Positions 8,820 to 20,986 of a DNA stretch of 64,000 nucleotides are shown piece by piece. Every line of letters starts with the position of its first letter. Within the stretch, counting starts at the first letter, position 1. The notes beneath the pieces were generated by a model that saw nothing but the letters and a program-made list of their open reading frames with translations, searched no databases and was not told the origin of the DNA. A program made the position numbers and the translations under genes. Location: positions 1 to 64,000 of the forward strand of contig NZ_JQEC01000002.1 of NCBI RefSeq assembly GCF_000764185.1, written 5' to 3'. The DNA is from Colwellia psychrerythraea (lineage in GTDB: Bacteria; Pseudomonadota; Gammaproteobacteria; Enterobacterales; Alteromonadaceae).

Positions 8820-10061
8820 TTAAAGCATATAGTTTTCTGGCATCTCTAGTGCAGCAACACCAGAATCAACGGCTGCTTGTGCCACAGCTTTAGCTACAAC
8901 AGCACACAGTCGTGAGTCCATAGGCTTAGGGATAATATAATCTTTACCGAAAGTCAGGCTCTTAACACCACTTGCTTTAAGTACTTCAGCCGGTACAGGC
9001 TCTTTAGCTAGTGCTCTAATTGCATGTACTGCCGCAATTTTCATTGCATCATTAATAGTACTAGCACGCACATCTAGTGCTCCACGAAAAATAAAGGGGA
9101 AACATAAAACATTATTTACCTGATTAGGGTAATCAGAACGACCAGTAGCCATGATTAAATCATCACGTGCAGCAACAGCCAATTCTGGCTTAATTTCTGG
9201 ATCCGGATTTGAACACGCAAATATAATAGGGTTACCTGCCATTAACTTAACTTGATCTTGATTTAATAAGTTAGGGCCTGAAACACCAACAAAAACATCC
9301 GCACCAATAATGGCATCATCCAAAGTACGTTTGTCAGTATTATTAGCAAATAATTTTTTGTATTCATTCAAGTCATCGCGGCGAGTATGTACTACGCCTT
9401 TTGAATCGAGCATGTAGATTTTTTCACGCTGGGCACCACATTTAATCAGTAGTTCCATACAAGCGATTGCTGCAGCTCCAGCACCTAAACAAACAATATT
9501 AGCTTGTTTGATATCTTTACCCTGTATATCTAACGCATTCATCATGCCCGCTGCCGTTACGATTGCCGTACCGTGTTGATCATCATGAAATACTGGTATT
9601 TTACAGCGTTCGATTAACGCTTTTTCAATGGCGAAACATTCTGGCGCTTTGATATCTTCGAGATTAATACCGCCAAAACTATCGGCTATATTTGCTACGG
9701 TATTAACAAAATCATCAATGGTTTTATGCGTTACTTCAATGTCAAATGAATCAATATTGGCGAAGCGTTTGAACAATAACGACTTGCCTTCCATAACAGG
9801 TTTTGAGGCCATAGGGCCTATGTTACCAAGACCTAATACTGCAGTACCATTACTAATAACTGCAACAGTATTACCTTTTGCTGTGTATTTATAAACATCT
9901 TCTGGATTAGCGGCAATCTCTCGACAAGGCTCTGCGACACCCGGGCTATAGGCTAATGATAAGTCATGACTTGTTTCAGCTGATGTTGTCAGTGCTACAC
10001 TAATTTTACCTGGCGTAGGTTGAGAGTGGTAATCTAAAGCTTGCTGGCGTAGATCTGTCAT
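8820..10061 (-). CDS. NADP-dependent malic enzyme (malate to pyruvate and CO2), short form
   Basis: Oxidatively decarboxylates malate and supplies NADPH and pyruvate. The protein of about 413 residues has the bacterial malic enzyme features SLAYSPGVAEPC near the start, NGTAVLGLGNIG, the metal-binding DIKAPECF, FHDDQHGTAIV, and a Rossmann motif LGAGAAAIAC. It lacks the phosphotransacetylase-like C-terminal half of the long MaeB enzymes. The frame could extend to a TTG at 10109, but ATG 10061 has AGGAA six bases upstream and begins at the usual family N-terminus (MTDLRQQALDYH), so I prefer it. It is monocistronic, with its own terminator. Confidence 0.93.
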   Translation of the reverse strand: MTDLRQQALDYHSQPTPGKISVALTTSAETSHDLSLAYSPGVAEPCREIAANPEDVYKYTAKGNTVAVISNGTAVLGLGNIGPMASKPVMEGKSLLFKRFANIDSFDIEVTHKTIDDFVNTVANIADSFGGINLEDIKAPECFAIEKALIERCKIPVFHDDQHGTAIVTAAGMMNALDIQGKDIKQANIVCLGAGAAAIACMELLIKCGAQREKIYMLDSKGVVHTRRDDLNEYKKLFANNTDKRTLDDAIIGADVFVGVSGPNLLNQDQVKLMAGNPIIFACSNPDPEIKPELAVAARDDLIMATGRSDYPNQVNNVLCFPFIFRGALDVRASTINDAMKIAAVHAIRALAKEPVPAEVLKASGVKSLTFGKDYIIPKPMDSRLCAVVAKAVAQAAVDSGVAALEMPENYML

Positions 10062-10109
10062 GAGAGTTCCTAATGCGTTATTAATAATGTTAGTTTGTTG
10101 TAAATGCAA

Positions 10110-10544
10110 GTATAGCCATGATTGTTTTTTATTATCGTTATTATTAACACAAGCTTTTACTTACTTATATGGTATTTCATAGTGATAGAGCAATACAAGT
10201 CTGTTTTACTATATAAACGCTATGCAGACTGTAACTAATGAGACTATAGCATACGATAAAAGCATATTAATTTGATAAATATTGGCTATATACAATTAAC
10301 TATTCAATTAAAAATACAACGTAGTTAAGATATAATTGACTTACACCCCTTTAAAACACGTTATCTACAATGTCGTCCTGTATATATGATTATGGAAGTT
10401 AAAATGAATTAATCTAGACATCCGATCACTTTTTTAATTCAGCTATAATAATAGAATTTTTTCCAAAAAAAAGTCCAGCACATGGCTAGACTTTTTTGCT
10501 AAGTAATCTCTCTACTTACCTTTTATAATAAAGGTAAGTTATTC
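10110..10544. other. Intergenic region between purA and the malic enzyme gene
   Basis: This 435-base stretch is very AT-rich and carries no convincing gene. The left part should hold the malic enzyme promoter. The right part holds two hairpins downstream of purA: the terminator at 10465-10497 and an inverted repeat ACTTACCTTT / AAAGGTAAGT at about 10514-10540, immediately after the purA stop. Confidence 0.6.
10465..10497 (-). terminator. Rho-independent terminator after purA
   Basis: On the minus strand AGTCTAGC pairs with GCTGGACT (one G-T pair) around a short CATGT loop, followed by eight T residues. It lies about 50 bases past the purA stop. Confidence 0.85.
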
Positions 10545-11843
<1,299 letters not shown>

Positions 11844-11906
11844 TTACTATTTCATAAGAAAATTAGGCGGGGATTTTACCAAAATTTCATTTATAGTCCA
11901 AGAGAA

Positions 11907-11931
11907 AAAAGCAGCTTTTTAAGCTGCTTTT
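11907..11931. terminator. Bidirectional terminator between purA and the next gene
   Basis: An 11-bp stem AAAAGCAGCTT / AAGCTGCTTTT closes on three bases. It has a T run on the minus strand and T residues on the plus strand. It probably ends the gene at 11968-12567 before the purA start. Confidence 0.8.
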
Positions 11932-11967
11932 AAAATAACCTATAAAGTTAACAAGTTAGCTTATAAA

Positions 11968-12567
11968 TTAATCGTAACCCCATGGTGCTATAGGATCAGT
12001 AATTGGCTTAGTTAAATCGAAATCTACTCTAAATTCTCTACCTTGGCGTATTAAACGATAAGTAAATTTTTCTGGGTAGATGTACATTTGCCAAGTATTA
12101 CCAACTGATTGTGGTATTCCTTGTTCGACAAATAGCTCTTTAGAGTATTGATCTGCCGGGAAAGATTGCATTTCCGACCAACCAGCACCATTAGTATGGC
12201 CACCATACATAGTTGATTTATCATTACTACCATCTTTTTGTCTATGATCATGCTTTAATGAAAGACCTGAGCCAGTTTTAGTAATGATCCAGGTACGCGA
12301 AGCATCATCACCAACATGAAAAGGAACTTGTAATTGGCTATCTGTACACTTACGCACATGCATGACCAATTTTTTATTTGAAAAACTGCCACCGGCCGCA
12401 TTATCAATCGTAACCTTGCCTTCAAAAGCCTTACCACAGTGTTTACTTATATTGTTAAAAAAATCATCATGGGTTTTGATTGAAACAAGTGGTGCTTCAG
12501 CAGCCAACAAAGTGGCAGCCATTGGTAGTGATAGTATAACAGCGATTAGATATTTTCTTATTGTCAT
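11968..12567 (-). CDS. Exported protein of unknown function
   Basis: The 199-residue protein has a signal peptide (about 1-23, MTIRKYLIAVILSL then ...LLAAEA). The mature part is about 175 residues with a conserved-looking pair of cysteines (HCGKAFEGK and HVRKCTDSQ). It also has a DDASRTWIITKTGSGLSLKH segment and a C-terminal LIRQGREFRVDFDL. The beta-rich pattern suggests a small periplasmic domain. I cannot name the family. It sits between hflC and purA with its own terminators on both sides, so it is an independent unit. Confidence 0.8.
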   Translation of the reverse strand: MTIRKYLIAVILSLPMAATLLAAEAPLVSIKTHDDFFNNISKHCGKAFEGKVTIDNAAGGSFSNKKLVMHVRKCTDSQLQVPFHVGDDASRTWIITKTGSGLSLKHDHRQKDGSNDKSTMYGGHTNGAGWSEMQSFPADQYSKELFVEQGIPQSVGNTWQMYIYPEKFTYRLIRQGREFRVDFDLTKPITDPIAPWGYD

Positions 12568-12764
12568 GTTTTTACCTTTATTAAGTTTATACTTTATAGA
12601 AATTTTTAGTTGCTCTATTCATTTTCTGCGCACTCTACTGCTAGTCGCTTTGAATATAACAGAATTTGATAACATTATTTGTTTCATAGTGTTTACTTTT
12701 GCTGCAGTTTTCCCTTATTTTTATCATCAAACTTATTTAGCATGGGCTATATACCGGACACAAA

Positions 12765-12788
12765 AAAGCCAGCAAAAATGCTGGCTTT
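12765..12788 (-). terminator. Rho-independent terminator after hflC
   Basis: The 10-bp stem AAAGCCAGCA / TGCTGGCTTT closes on a short loop and is followed on the minus strand by a run of T residues, about 25 bases after the hflC stop at 12812. It marks the end of the long tsaE-hflC gene run. Confidence 0.9.
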
Positions 12789-12811
12789 ATATAATTACTC
12801 ATTAATAGTTA

Positions 12812-13696
12812 CTATTTAGCGTTACTACCATCTTTTAAAAAACGGAAGAATTCACTATCTGGCTTAACCACCATGATATCATTTTTACTGCTAAAGCTTT
12901 TTTCGTAGGCTTCAAGACTACGGTAGAAGCTATAAAATTCAGCATCTTTGGTATAAGCATCAGCGTAAACTTTTGCCGCAAGTGCATCACCTTCACCACG
13001 CACAGTAAAGGCATTTTTTTGCGCTTCGGCTAACATAATAGTTACTTTAGCATCAATAGTAGCTCGAATAATTTCAGCTTGCTCTTGACCTTGTGATCTA
13101 TGCTCTTTAGCAACAGCAGTACGTTCAGCACGCATACGTTCATAAATTGAATTACTTATCTCAGTCGGTAAGTTAATCGCTTTAATACGTACATCAACAA
13201 CTTCGATACCTAAATCTTCACGACTACTAGCTGCACTTTCTAGGGCTTTGCTCATTATAGCCGAGCGATCACCGGAAACAATTTCTTTAATAGTACGATT
13301 ACCAAATTCGGTACGCAAACCATTATTTACTTTTTGTTTAAGTAATGCACGAGCATTATCTACAGAGCCAGAAGTACGTAAGTAATAAGTAGAAAAATCA
13401 ACGATGCGCCATTTAACAAATGAGTCGACCATTAAATCTTTTTTCTCTGATGTTACAAAACGATCTGCTGGTTCATCTAATGTTTGAATACGTGCATCTA
13501 ATTTACGTACTGACTCAATAAATGGAATTTTGAAATGCAAGCCTGGCTTATACACCATCATTTCATCAGTAGCAGTATCACGTTTAATCTTTGAGAATTG
13601 AAATACGATGCCTCGTTGGCCTTCATAAATCACAAAAACTGACGATACAGCTAATACAAATAGCAACGATATTATAGCAATGGAAAAATTCTTCAT
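12812..13696 (-). CDS. hflC: FtsH protease modulator HflC
   Basis: A 294-residue SPFH/band-7 protein with one N-terminal membrane segment (about 5-23) and the bulk in the periplasm. With HflK it forms the large cage around FtsH that limits its access to membrane substrates. Family features include VIYEGQRGIVFQFSKI after the anchor, DLMVDSFVKWRI, and the coiled-coil section RSQGQEQAEIIRATIDAK. It starts four bases after the end of hflK, so translation is likely coupled. Confidence 0.97.
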   Translation of the reverse strand: MKNFSIAIISLLFVLAVSSVFVIYEGQRGIVFQFSKIKRDTATDEMMVYKPGLHFKIPFIESVRKLDARIQTLDEPADRFVTSEKKDLMVDSFVKWRIVDFSTYYLRTSGSVDNARALLKQKVNNGLRTEFGNRTIKEIVSGDRSAIMSKALESAASSREDLGIEVVDVRIKAINLPTEISNSIYERMRAERTAVAKEHRSQGQEQAEIIRATIDAKVTIMLAEAQKNAFTVRGEGDALAAKVYADAYTKDAEFYSFYRSLEAYEKSFSSKNDIMVVKPDSEFFRFLKDGSNAK

Positions 13697-13699
13697 TTC

Positions 13700-14848
13700 T
13701 TAGTTTCTCCCGTTACTGAATCTATCAGAGCGATCTGAAGATGATGAAGGTGATGTATTTATATTAGGCTCAGTTATCGGTGCATAGGTAGTTTTGCCAC
13801 TGCGATTACTGGTATTTTGGTGCTGAATAATTTTATCTAAAGGTAAGTACATCATGTTATTACCCCCTTCAACATCAATCATAACCTTACTAGTATTACC
13901 ATACACTTTTTCCATGGTGGCAATATATAAGCGTTCACGTGTAACTTTCGGGGCTGCTTGATACTCTGGTAAAATTTTCTCGAAACGAGCAACCTCACCT
14001 TGTGCATCTAAAACAATTTGAGCTTTATAGGCAATTGCTTCTTGCTCCATACGCTTAACACGACCACGGGCACGTGGTTCAATACCTCGAGCATAAGCTT
14101 CGGCTTCACGTAAGAAACGAACTTCATCTTCTTGTGCCGAAATTGCATCATCAAAAGCGTCTTTCACTTCATTTGGTGGACGCGCATCTTTAAAGTTAAC
14201 ATCAACAATAATTAGACCTAAATTATAAGGTGCAATTATTTTGTCTAACTCTTGCCAAACAGATTGACGAATAGACTCACGCCCACTGGTTAGAATGTCG
14301 TCCATATCTGCATGACCAACAACATAACGCAGTGCACTATCAAGTGATTGATTCAAGCTATCATCAGCGTTAGTTACACTAAAAACATAGTTACGAGCAT
14401 CAACAACGCGATATTGAATTTGCATCTCTACACGTACTACGTTTTCATCTTTAGTTAACATAAAACCTGATGAAGGCATATCACGGGTACTTTGCATATC
14501 TACTGGAATAATGCGATCAATAAAGGTCCACTTCCAGTTAATACCCGGTTCAACTGTACCTGAGTATTCGCCAAATCTTAGTACAATGCCCTGCTCAGCT
14601 TCTTTAATAGTATAAAAACCACTAAATGCATAAACTACAGAGGCAACGATAAGAAGGATGGATAAACCAATACTGGAAAAGCTTTTACCTGATCCAGATC
14701 CGCCTTTAGTGGTTTTACCACCAAAAATCCCAGTAACTTTTTTACCAAGATCGTTAAGAAGTTCATCTAAATCTGGTGGCCCTTGATTCTTGCCACCTTT
14801 ATTTTTCCAGGGGTCTTTATCATTATTCCCCGGTTCGTTCCAAGCCAT
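13700..14848 (-). CDS. hflK: FtsH protease modulator HflK
   Basis: Partner of HflC in the FtsH-HflKC complex. About 382 residues: an N-terminal cytoplasmic Gly/Asn/Lys-rich part (MAWNEPGNNDKDPWKNKGG), a membrane segment at about 62-80, and the SPFH domain beginning YTIKEAEQGIVLRFGEY. A Ser/Thr/Asn-rich C-terminal tail follows. The frame extends to 14890, but ATG 14848 has GGAGA five to six bases upstream and matches the known N-terminus of the family. It lies between hflX and hflC in the conserved order. Confidence 0.96.
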   Translation of the reverse strand: MAWNEPGNNDKDPWKNKGGKNQGPPDLDELLNDLGKKVTGIFGGKTTKGGSGSGKSFSSIGLSILLIVASVVYAFSGFYTIKEAEQGIVLRFGEYSGTVEPGINWKWTFIDRIIPVDMQSTRDMPSSGFMLTKDENVVRVEMQIQYRVVDARNYVFSVTNADDSLNQSLDSALRYVVGHADMDDILTSGRESIRQSVWQELDKIIAPYNLGLIIVDVNFKDARPPNEVKDAFDDAISAQEDEVRFLREAEAYARGIEPRARGRVKRMEQEAIAYKAQIVLDAQGEVARFEKILPEYQAAPKVTRERLYIATMEKVYGNTSKVMIDVEGGNNMMYLPLDKIIQHQNTSNRSGKTTYAPITEPNINTSPSSSSDRSDRFSNGRN

Positions 14849-14927
14849 ATTGTTCTCCACTAAAATCGGCGAAAGTATAATTATCGCCACTATAATTAAA
14901 ATTTATTTACACTTATGTTCAATATAT

Positions 14928-16214
14928 CTAATACTCAATGTAACTGGCTATTGCATTACTTTCATTAGCGAGTAATTTCTGCCATTCACGCGAGGGTAAA
15001 TTCACTTCAAGATGACAGTGACCATGCTCATCAAAAGTCTCGCTGGTAATACAATTTAATCGGTATAACTCTCCACGCAATTTCCCAGCATTTGGTGGGA
15101 TATTTAATTGGTAATTTACCACTTGTATATCCAAGCGTTCTGCTAATGCCGTATATAATAATTCAATACCAATATTCGCTTGTGCCGATAGCCAAACACG
15201 AATTGGCAATCCTTGCGCGTCTCTATCTATTCGCGGCTCAATATCATCTAAATTATCTATTTTGTTGCAGATAAGTAGCTGAGGAACCTCGTTAGCCTCT
15301 ATTTCTTTAAGTACATATTCTACTTGTTCTATATTTTCGCTACGTCGGTCATCTGAAATATCAACAACATGCAATAATAACTCAGCTTCGCGAGTTTCAG
15401 TTAGTGTTGCTTTAAAGGCAGCGACTAAATCATGGGGTAAATGACGAATAAAACCCACTGTATCAGCTAAAATAACACGGCCGACACCCGCTAAGTCTAT
15501 TTTTCTCAAGGTGGGGTCTAAGGTCGCAAATAACTGATCTGCAGCATAAACTTCAGCCTGAGTTATGGTATTAAATAAGGTCGATTTACCTGCGTTGGTA
15601 TAACCTACTAACGACAAAGTTGGTAACTCGGCTCGAGTTCTTGCTCTTCGCCCTTGTTGTCTTTGCACTTCAACTTTGGCTAAACGTTTGCGAATATTAA
15701 CCATACGCTCTCGCAATAAACGTCTATCAGTTTCAAGTTGAGTTTCACCTGGTCCTCGAAGGCCGATACCACCTTTTTGTCTCTCTAAATGAGTCCAACC
15801 GCGAATTAAGCGACTACTCATATGACGCAATTGTGCAAGTTCAACTTGCAACTTACCTTCATGGGTTCTAGCGCGTTGTGCAAAAATATCAAGAATTAAA
15901 GTGGTGCGGTCAACTACTCGACATTCACATAGTGCTTCAATATTCTTTTCTTGAGACGGTGTTAGACTATGATTAAACAGCACAACATTAGCGCCAACTA
16001 AATGCACAGCATCACGAATTTCTTCTGCTTTACCTGAGCCGACAAAAAAACGGGGGTGAGGAGAATTTCGCTTACCTGTTACAACGGTTAACGCCTGTAC
16101 ACCAGCAGAAGACACTAACATCTTAAATTCGCTTAGATCTTCTCTACTGCTTTCATCTGGGAAGTCTACATGCACAAGTACTGCTTGTTCACCCGCTTGA
16201 TAACGTTCAAACAA
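14928..16214 (-). CDS. hflX: Ribosome-associated GTPase HflX
   Basis: A 428-residue GTPase that binds the large ribosomal subunit and rescues or splits stalled ribosomes, especially after stress. The N-terminal HflX domain holds HPRFFVGSGKAEEI. A coiled section with GPGETQLETDRR comes next. The G domain has G1 GYTNAGKS (about 203-210), G3 DTVGFI and G4 NKID. It follows hfq by about 55 bases in the standard order hfq-hflX-hflK-hflC and is probably part of the same transcript. Confidence 0.97.
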   Translation of the reverse strand: MFERYQAGEQAVLVHVDFPDESSREDLSEFKMLVSSAGVQALTVVTGKRNSPHPRFFVGSGKAEEIRDAVHLVGANVVLFNHSLTPSQEKNIEALCECRVVDRTTLILDIFAQRARTHEGKLQVELAQLRHMSSRLIRGWTHLERQKGGIGLRGPGETQLETDRRLLRERMVNIRKRLAKVEVQRQQGRRARTRAELPTLSLVGYTNAGKSTLFNTITQAEVYAADQLFATLDPTLRKIDLAGVGRVILADTVGFIRHLPHDLVAAFKATLTETREAELLLHVVDISDDRRSENIEQVEYVLKEIEANEVPQLLICNKIDNLDDIEPRIDRDAQGLPIRVWLSAQANIGIELLYTALAERLDIQVVNYQLNIPPNAGKLRGELYRLNCITSETFDEHGHCHLEVNLPSREWQKLLANESNAIASYIEY

Positions 16215-16268
16215 TAGCGTTAAATCCTAGTACCATAAAGAATTGTACTCAAAAAGAGATAAAAATCT

Positions 16269-16532
<264 letters not shown>

Positions 16533-16686
16533 TTATTATTATTAAACATTACTGGTAAACTTAAAACGCAGTAACAAATTATCTGAAAAATTTACTATGA
16601 AAACAACACAACTAAACGTTGTATTAAATAGCTAACGAGTTAATTATACATCAATTTTAAACTATTGCTTTATATTTGCTTGCCCT

Positions 16687-17637
16687 TTACTGCTTTGTCT
16701 CAAGCAGCGATAAAACATGTGCTAAGTTGCTTTTATCATCCGTTGTTAGCCAATGTAAATCAGGCCAATTCCTTAACCATGTTAACTGTCTTTTAGCTAA
16801 CTGTCTGGTTGCACAAACACCACGAAAAATCATTTCATCGTGGTCAAATTCACCATCAAGGTATTGCCACATTTGTCTGTAACCAACACAACGAATAGCA
16901 GGTAAATTTTGGTGTAAATCAGCACGAGCTTTTAGCTTAATCACTTCTTGCTCAAAGCCCATAGCTATCATTTGCTGATAACGAAGTGCAATTCTCTGGT
17001 GCAATGTACTACGTTCTTTGGGTGTTATTGCCAATTGTAGAACATTGCCGCTGAGCTTATCACCTTTTATTTTAGTCAATTGTGTCAAAGTGTTACCTGT
17101 CAATCGATACACTTCAAGCGCTCTAGTTAAGCGTTGTGGATCGTTCGGATGTATCCGCTCCGCTGAAACAGGATCTATTTCCGTTAAATGATCATGCATT
17201 GCCTGCCAGCCGTTTGCTAAAGCTTCACTCTCAATCACATTACGAATTTCTTCATTCGCTGTCGGTAGCGGAGAAATACCTTCAATTAAACTTTTGAAAT
17301 ACATCATAGTACCGCCGACCAACAATGGAATGCGATTGTTACTTCTGATTTCAGCAATTTCAGCTAAAGCATCCCGACAAAAATCTGCTGCTGAATAACT
17401 TTCACTGGCATCACGTAAATCGATAAGTCGATGAGGGTATTGAGCTAATTCAGCCTTTGTTGGTTTGGCTGTACCAATGTCCATATCTCGATAAATAAGT
17501 GCAGAGTCGACACTCACTATATCGCAAGGTAATGCATCCTGCAGTGCCATAGCCAAAGCAGTTTTACCCGATGCAGTTGGTCCCATTAAACAAATAACAG
17601 GTGGCTGATTTGACTCTGAGATACTTTGAACTGACAC
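16687..17637 (-). CDS. miaA: tRNA dimethylallyltransferase MiaA
   Basis: Adds a dimethylallyl group to A37 of tRNAs reading UNN codons. The 316 residues show the P-loop [11 protein letters not shown] at about 19-29, the [16 protein letters not shown] segment with the catalytic Asp, the [12 protein letters not shown] loop, and [16 protein letters not shown]. The start is GTG at 17637, giving MSVQSISES. Upstream mutL ends 27 bases before, so the two are likely co-transcribed. Confidence 0.97.
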   Translation of the reverse strand: MSVQSISESNQPPVICLMGPTASGKTALAMALQDALPCDIVSVDSALIYRDMDIGTAKPTKAELAQYPHRLIDLRDASESYSAADFCRDALAEIAEIRSNNRIPLLVGGTMMYFKSLIEGISPLPTANEEIRNVIESEALANGWQAMHDHLTEIDPVSAERIHPNDPQRLTRALEVYRLTGNTLTQLTKIKGDKLSGNVLQLAITPKERSTLHQRIALRYQQMIAMGFEQEVIKLKARADLHQNLPAIRCVGYRQMWQYLDGEFDHDEMIFRGVCATRQLAKRQLTWLRNWPDLHWLTTDDKSNLAHVLSLLETKQ

Positions 17638-17664
17638 GAATACTAAACTCTTATCTAATGAAAA

Positions 17665-19629
17665 CTAAGTTAACTGCTTAATATGTGATGTAAGGTCAAG
17701 GGGGATAGAATTCAAGAGCAATTGCTGACTTAGTTGATCATTAAACAATTTTATCGACAGCTTTAGCAAACTATCAGTCTGTGTTTCATCATAATCTGGT
17801 AAAATCATCGCTACTGCAAGGCTTTGAGAAAGCTCCCCTTGGCATAATTGCTTACCAACATTTTTACTCTGCTTTTTAATAAGCTCATCAATAATAGTAA
17901 CAAAGGCCTGACTTACATCTTGTTCACGTAATAATGCGGGAAATTGCCGTATTTGTATTTTATTTTTACTATGTTTTACAAAAATAACACCAGCTTTGGA
18001 GAGTATTTCTTGCTCCGCTATTGCGAGATTTAGTTGTTCATCTGAAAGCCTCACCATCACTGGCAATAATAATGGTTGGCTGACTAAACCTTCATTAGTC
18101 GAATTTGATTGATCGATGTTTTTTTGCCAGCTCTGCTCCACAAGTTTAGCGAATGTGCTCGCCGCTAATTTAAACAGTGATAGCACCCTTACCTTATTCT
18201 CAGTCTTATAAAGTGCATAACCTGGTTGATGCAAGCTTATAAAGATGTTCGGGTTTGACAAGCAATACTCACTTATTAACTCATGTTCGAGGGCAAAACC
18301 TTTATTAGCGGTCGATATTATTGGCCCCTTACTTAAAACGTCAACATGAGGCGTCATTAAAGATTGATAATTATTCGCAGCCACAGGAGAAAGACTATTA
18401 CGGCTAGTTTGCTGAGAATTACCACTATAACCATAAGCTGATTGACGACTACTCGTATCATTAACATGCTGTAGGGGTTTAACATAATCTGCACGTGGGT
18501 AGTTTACTGAAGAATCGCTAGAGCTAGATAAAATCTTGCCTTGTCCTTCATTCTCGCCACTTGTTGAATAAGATTGCTCAGGCACTAGTGCCATATCACT
18601 ATCGGGGGTAGCAAATAATTCTTCGCCAGCTAATGCCGACGTTAGTGCTTTATGACAAACTGAGTAGATAAAATCATGAACATAACGACTTTGGTGAAAA
18701 CGTACTTCATGTTTTGCCGGATGCACATTTACATCCACTTCTTTATGATCGAGCTTCAAAAACAATACAAAAGCAGGATAGGTATCTGGTGGTAATAAAT
18801 CTGCATACGCTTGGCGAATAGCATGGTTTATTAACTTATCACGCATCATCCGACCATTGACATAACTATAACAAAGATCATTTTGGCTGCGCGAAAAACT
18901 TGGTTTAGTTAACCAGCCAGACAGTGTCATATTGTCATGGGGGCAGTCTACCTCGACCGCATGCTCAATAAATTTTGGACCACAAACCATTGCGACACGT
19001 TTAGCCTGTTGTACATGAGTACTAGCTATACGATATTGGCGGACCGTATTTCCATTATGCGTTAGCGTAAAACTGACACAAAAATGAGCAAGCGCTATAC
19101 GCCGAACCACTTCATCAATATGATTAAATTCTGTTTTTTCAGTTCTTAAAAACTTGCGCCTAGCCGGAGTATTAAAGAATAAGTCAAGTGCTTCGATGCT
19201 AGTGCCATCAGGGTGAGCCGCAGGTTTTACATTCACCGACATATCGCGACCTTCAGCAACAGCTTGCCATGCCGTTGTTTGATCTTTTGGTTTAGATGTT
19301 AACGTTAATCGGGAAACTGAACTAATACTTGCTAAAGCTTCACCACGAAAACCTAAACTATCGATAGCTTCCAAGTCATTTAAATCTTTAATTTTACTGG
19401 TTGCATGACGACTTAACGCTAAGGTTAGCTCATCTTTGACTATGCCATGTCCATTATCAGTAATTTTTATTTTTTTTATGCCGCCTTTATCAACATCTAT
19501 TTGAATTGATGTTGCACCAGCATCTAAACTATTTTCAATTAATTCTTTAATAACAGACGCTGGGCGTTCGACCACTTCACCAGCAGCAATTTGGTTAGCC
19601 AAGCGTGCCGGTAATATAGCAATACTCAT
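17665..19629 (-). CDS. mutL: DNA mismatch repair protein MutL
   Basis: Couples mismatch recognition by MutS to strand incision by MutH. The 654 residues comprise a GHKL ATPase domain at about 1-330, a Ser/Asn/Gln-rich linker at about 345-440, and a C-terminal dimerisation domain. ATPase motifs are [17 protein letters not shown] and [10 protein letters not shown], followed by [11 protein letters not shown]. The endonuclease motif DQHA(x)2E(x)4E of MutH-less species is not present, as expected for a gammaproteobacterial MutL. The start is an ATG six bases after the amiB stop. Confidence 0.97.
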   Translation of the reverse strand: MSIAILPARLANQIAAGEVVERPASVIKELIENSLDAGATSIQIDVDKGGIKKIKITDNGHGIVKDELTLALSRHATSKIKDLNDLEAIDSLGFRGEALASISSVSRLTLTSKPKDQTTAWQAVAEGRDMSVNVKPAAHPDGTSIEALDLFFNTPARRKFLRTEKTEFNHIDEVVRRIALAHFCVSFTLTHNGNTVRQYRIASTHVQQAKRVAMVCGPKFIEHAVEVDCPHDNMTLSGWLTKPSFSRSQNDLCYSYVNGRMMRDKLINHAIRQAYADLLPPDTYPAFVLFLKLDHKEVDVNVHPAKHEVRFHQSRYVHDFIYSVCHKALTSALAGEELFATPDSDMALVPEQSYSTSGENEGQGKILSSSSDSSVNYPRADYVKPLQHVNDTSSRQSAYGYSGNSQQTSRNSLSPVAANNYQSLMTPHVDVLSKGPIISTANKGFALEHELISEYCLSNPNIFISLHQPGYALYKTENKVRVLSLFKLAASTFAKLVEQSWQKNIDQSNSTNEGLVSQPLLLPVMVRLSDEQLNLAIAEQEILSKAGVIFVKHSKNKIQIRQFPALLREQDVSQAFVTIIDELIKKQSKNVGKQLCQGELSQSLAVAMILPDYDETQTDSLLKLSIKLFNDQLSQQLLLNSIPLDLTSHIKQLT

Positions 19630-19635
19630 AAGGGG

Positions 19636-20970
19636 TTATCCGGTACGGGGAATTTTTAAGGTTTGACCAATTTGTAGAGAATTGGACTTTAAATTATTGA
19701 TAGATTTTAACTTACTCATAGAAATATTATAACGTTTAGCCAATACTGAAAGTGATTCACCACTGCGTACTTTGTGTTTTTTATAACCGACAGATGCAAA
19801 ATACGACCCGGTTAAAGGATGAGCCAAAAAGTGGTTTTTAATGCCTTTATGAATTGCATCAGCTAAACGCTGTTGATGTTTAGACCAAGTTAAATTCTTC
19901 TCTTCTCTATGGTTAGAAATAAAACCGGTTTCAACCAAAATAGAAGGTATATCTGAAGATTTCAATACACCAAAATTACCATTTTGTGGAGTTTTCTTGT
20001 GCATTTTAGTGATTTTTTTCAGTTCTTTTATTACGTTGTTAGCGACACCAAAACTCACACCTAGGGAGTGCTCTTTACTCATATCAGCGAGGGCAAGCGC
20101 TAAATGACTATCCGAAGTATTTTTGATTACCCCGCCACCACCGCCAAGTAACTCTGATTTTTTCTCTCTATTTGCTAACCATTTGGCTAACTCAGATTCG
20201 GCTCTACGTTTAGTAACAACCCAGACCGAAGCACCACTAGGTCCAGGGGTGTAAAAAGCATCCGCATGGATAGAGACAAAGAAATCAACGTGCTTTTCTC
20301 TGGCTAAACTAGTACGACGGTTTATCGCTACGGCATAATCACCGCTACGAATCATAACCGCTTTCATGCCTTTTTCTTTGTTAATTAGTTTTTGCAATTT
20401 TTTAGCTATTGCTAAAGTTACTCGCTTTTCATAAGTGCCTTTACCGCCAATGGAGCCGGGATCTTCACCACCATGGCCAGCATCTATGCCAATAATGATA
20501 TCGCCGATATTACTTTTAGGTTTTGACTTTGCTTTGCCTGCTCTGTTTTTATCATAAAGATCAAGCACCAAACGATGGCCATATTGTCCCGCTGGCGCTA
20601 AAGGAAAAACAGTCAATTGATATGATTGCGCTAACTCTAAAACTAAGCGGGTTTTGCCTTTATTCACGCTGGAACGAAAAAGCTTTACCCGAGGATCGTT
20701 AGCGGCAAGGTTTTTCAAGGCTACGGTATTTTTAGTATTGGTAAAATCAATAACCAAACGGTTTGGTTTACTGAGAGTAAAATATTTGTATTCTGGCTTT
20801 TGCTTAACATCAAAAACGATACGCGTATTTTCTGGTGCCGGCCAGACACGAATACCATCAATGCTATTAGCCGCGAAAGCATTTACCGAATATAAACTCG
20901 ATAAAGTAATAACAGCTAACAAACTAAATACGCGTAACTTTTCTATCGCCAGAATAACTCTGTGATACAT
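19636..20970 (-). CDS. amiB: N-acetylmuramoyl-L-alanine amidase with AMIN and LysM domains (AmiB type)
   Basis: Cleaves the stem peptide from murein glycan strands at the division septum. The 444 residues run signal/anchor (about 12-33), AMIN domain (about 36-130), basic linker, amidase_3 catalytic domain (about 155-380) and one LysM domain (about 399-442). Zinc-site residues are visible in GIDAGHGGEDPG (His), GTYEKRVTLA (Glu) and FVSIHADAF (His), and the catalytic Glu in ILVETGFISN. The single C-terminal LysM distinguishes it from the simpler AmiA and AmiC forms. It lies between tsaE and mutL as in related genomes. Confidence 0.95.
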   Translation of the reverse strand: MYHRVILAIEKLRVFSLLAVITLSSLYSVNAFAANSIDGIRVWPAPENTRIVFDVKQKPEYKYFTLSKPNRLVIDFTNTKNTVALKNLAANDPRVKLFRSSVNKGKTRLVLELAQSYQLTVFPLAPAGQYGHRLVLDLYDKNRAGKAKSKPKSNIGDIIIGIDAGHGGEDPGSIGGKGTYEKRVTLAIAKKLQKLINKEKGMKAVMIRSGDYAVAINRRTSLAREKHVDFFVSIHADAFYTPGPSGASVWVVTKRRAESELAKWLANREKKSELLGGGGGVIKNTSDSHLALALADMSKEHSLGVSFGVANNVIKELKKITKMHKKTPQNGNFGVLKSSDIPSILVETGFISNHREEKNLTWSKHQQRLADAIHKGIKNHFLAHPLTGSYFASVGYKKHKVRSGESLSVLAKRYNISMSKLKSINNLKSNSLQIGQTLKIPRTG

Positions 20971-20986
20971 CCAACTTACCCCAATT

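Noticed and set aside
12362-12805. A 147-codon plus-strand open frame covering the start of the secreted hypothetical and the gap before hflC
   Set aside because: Most of it is antisense to a protein with a clear signal peptide, and the rest runs through the hflC terminator. Its composition is not protein-like.
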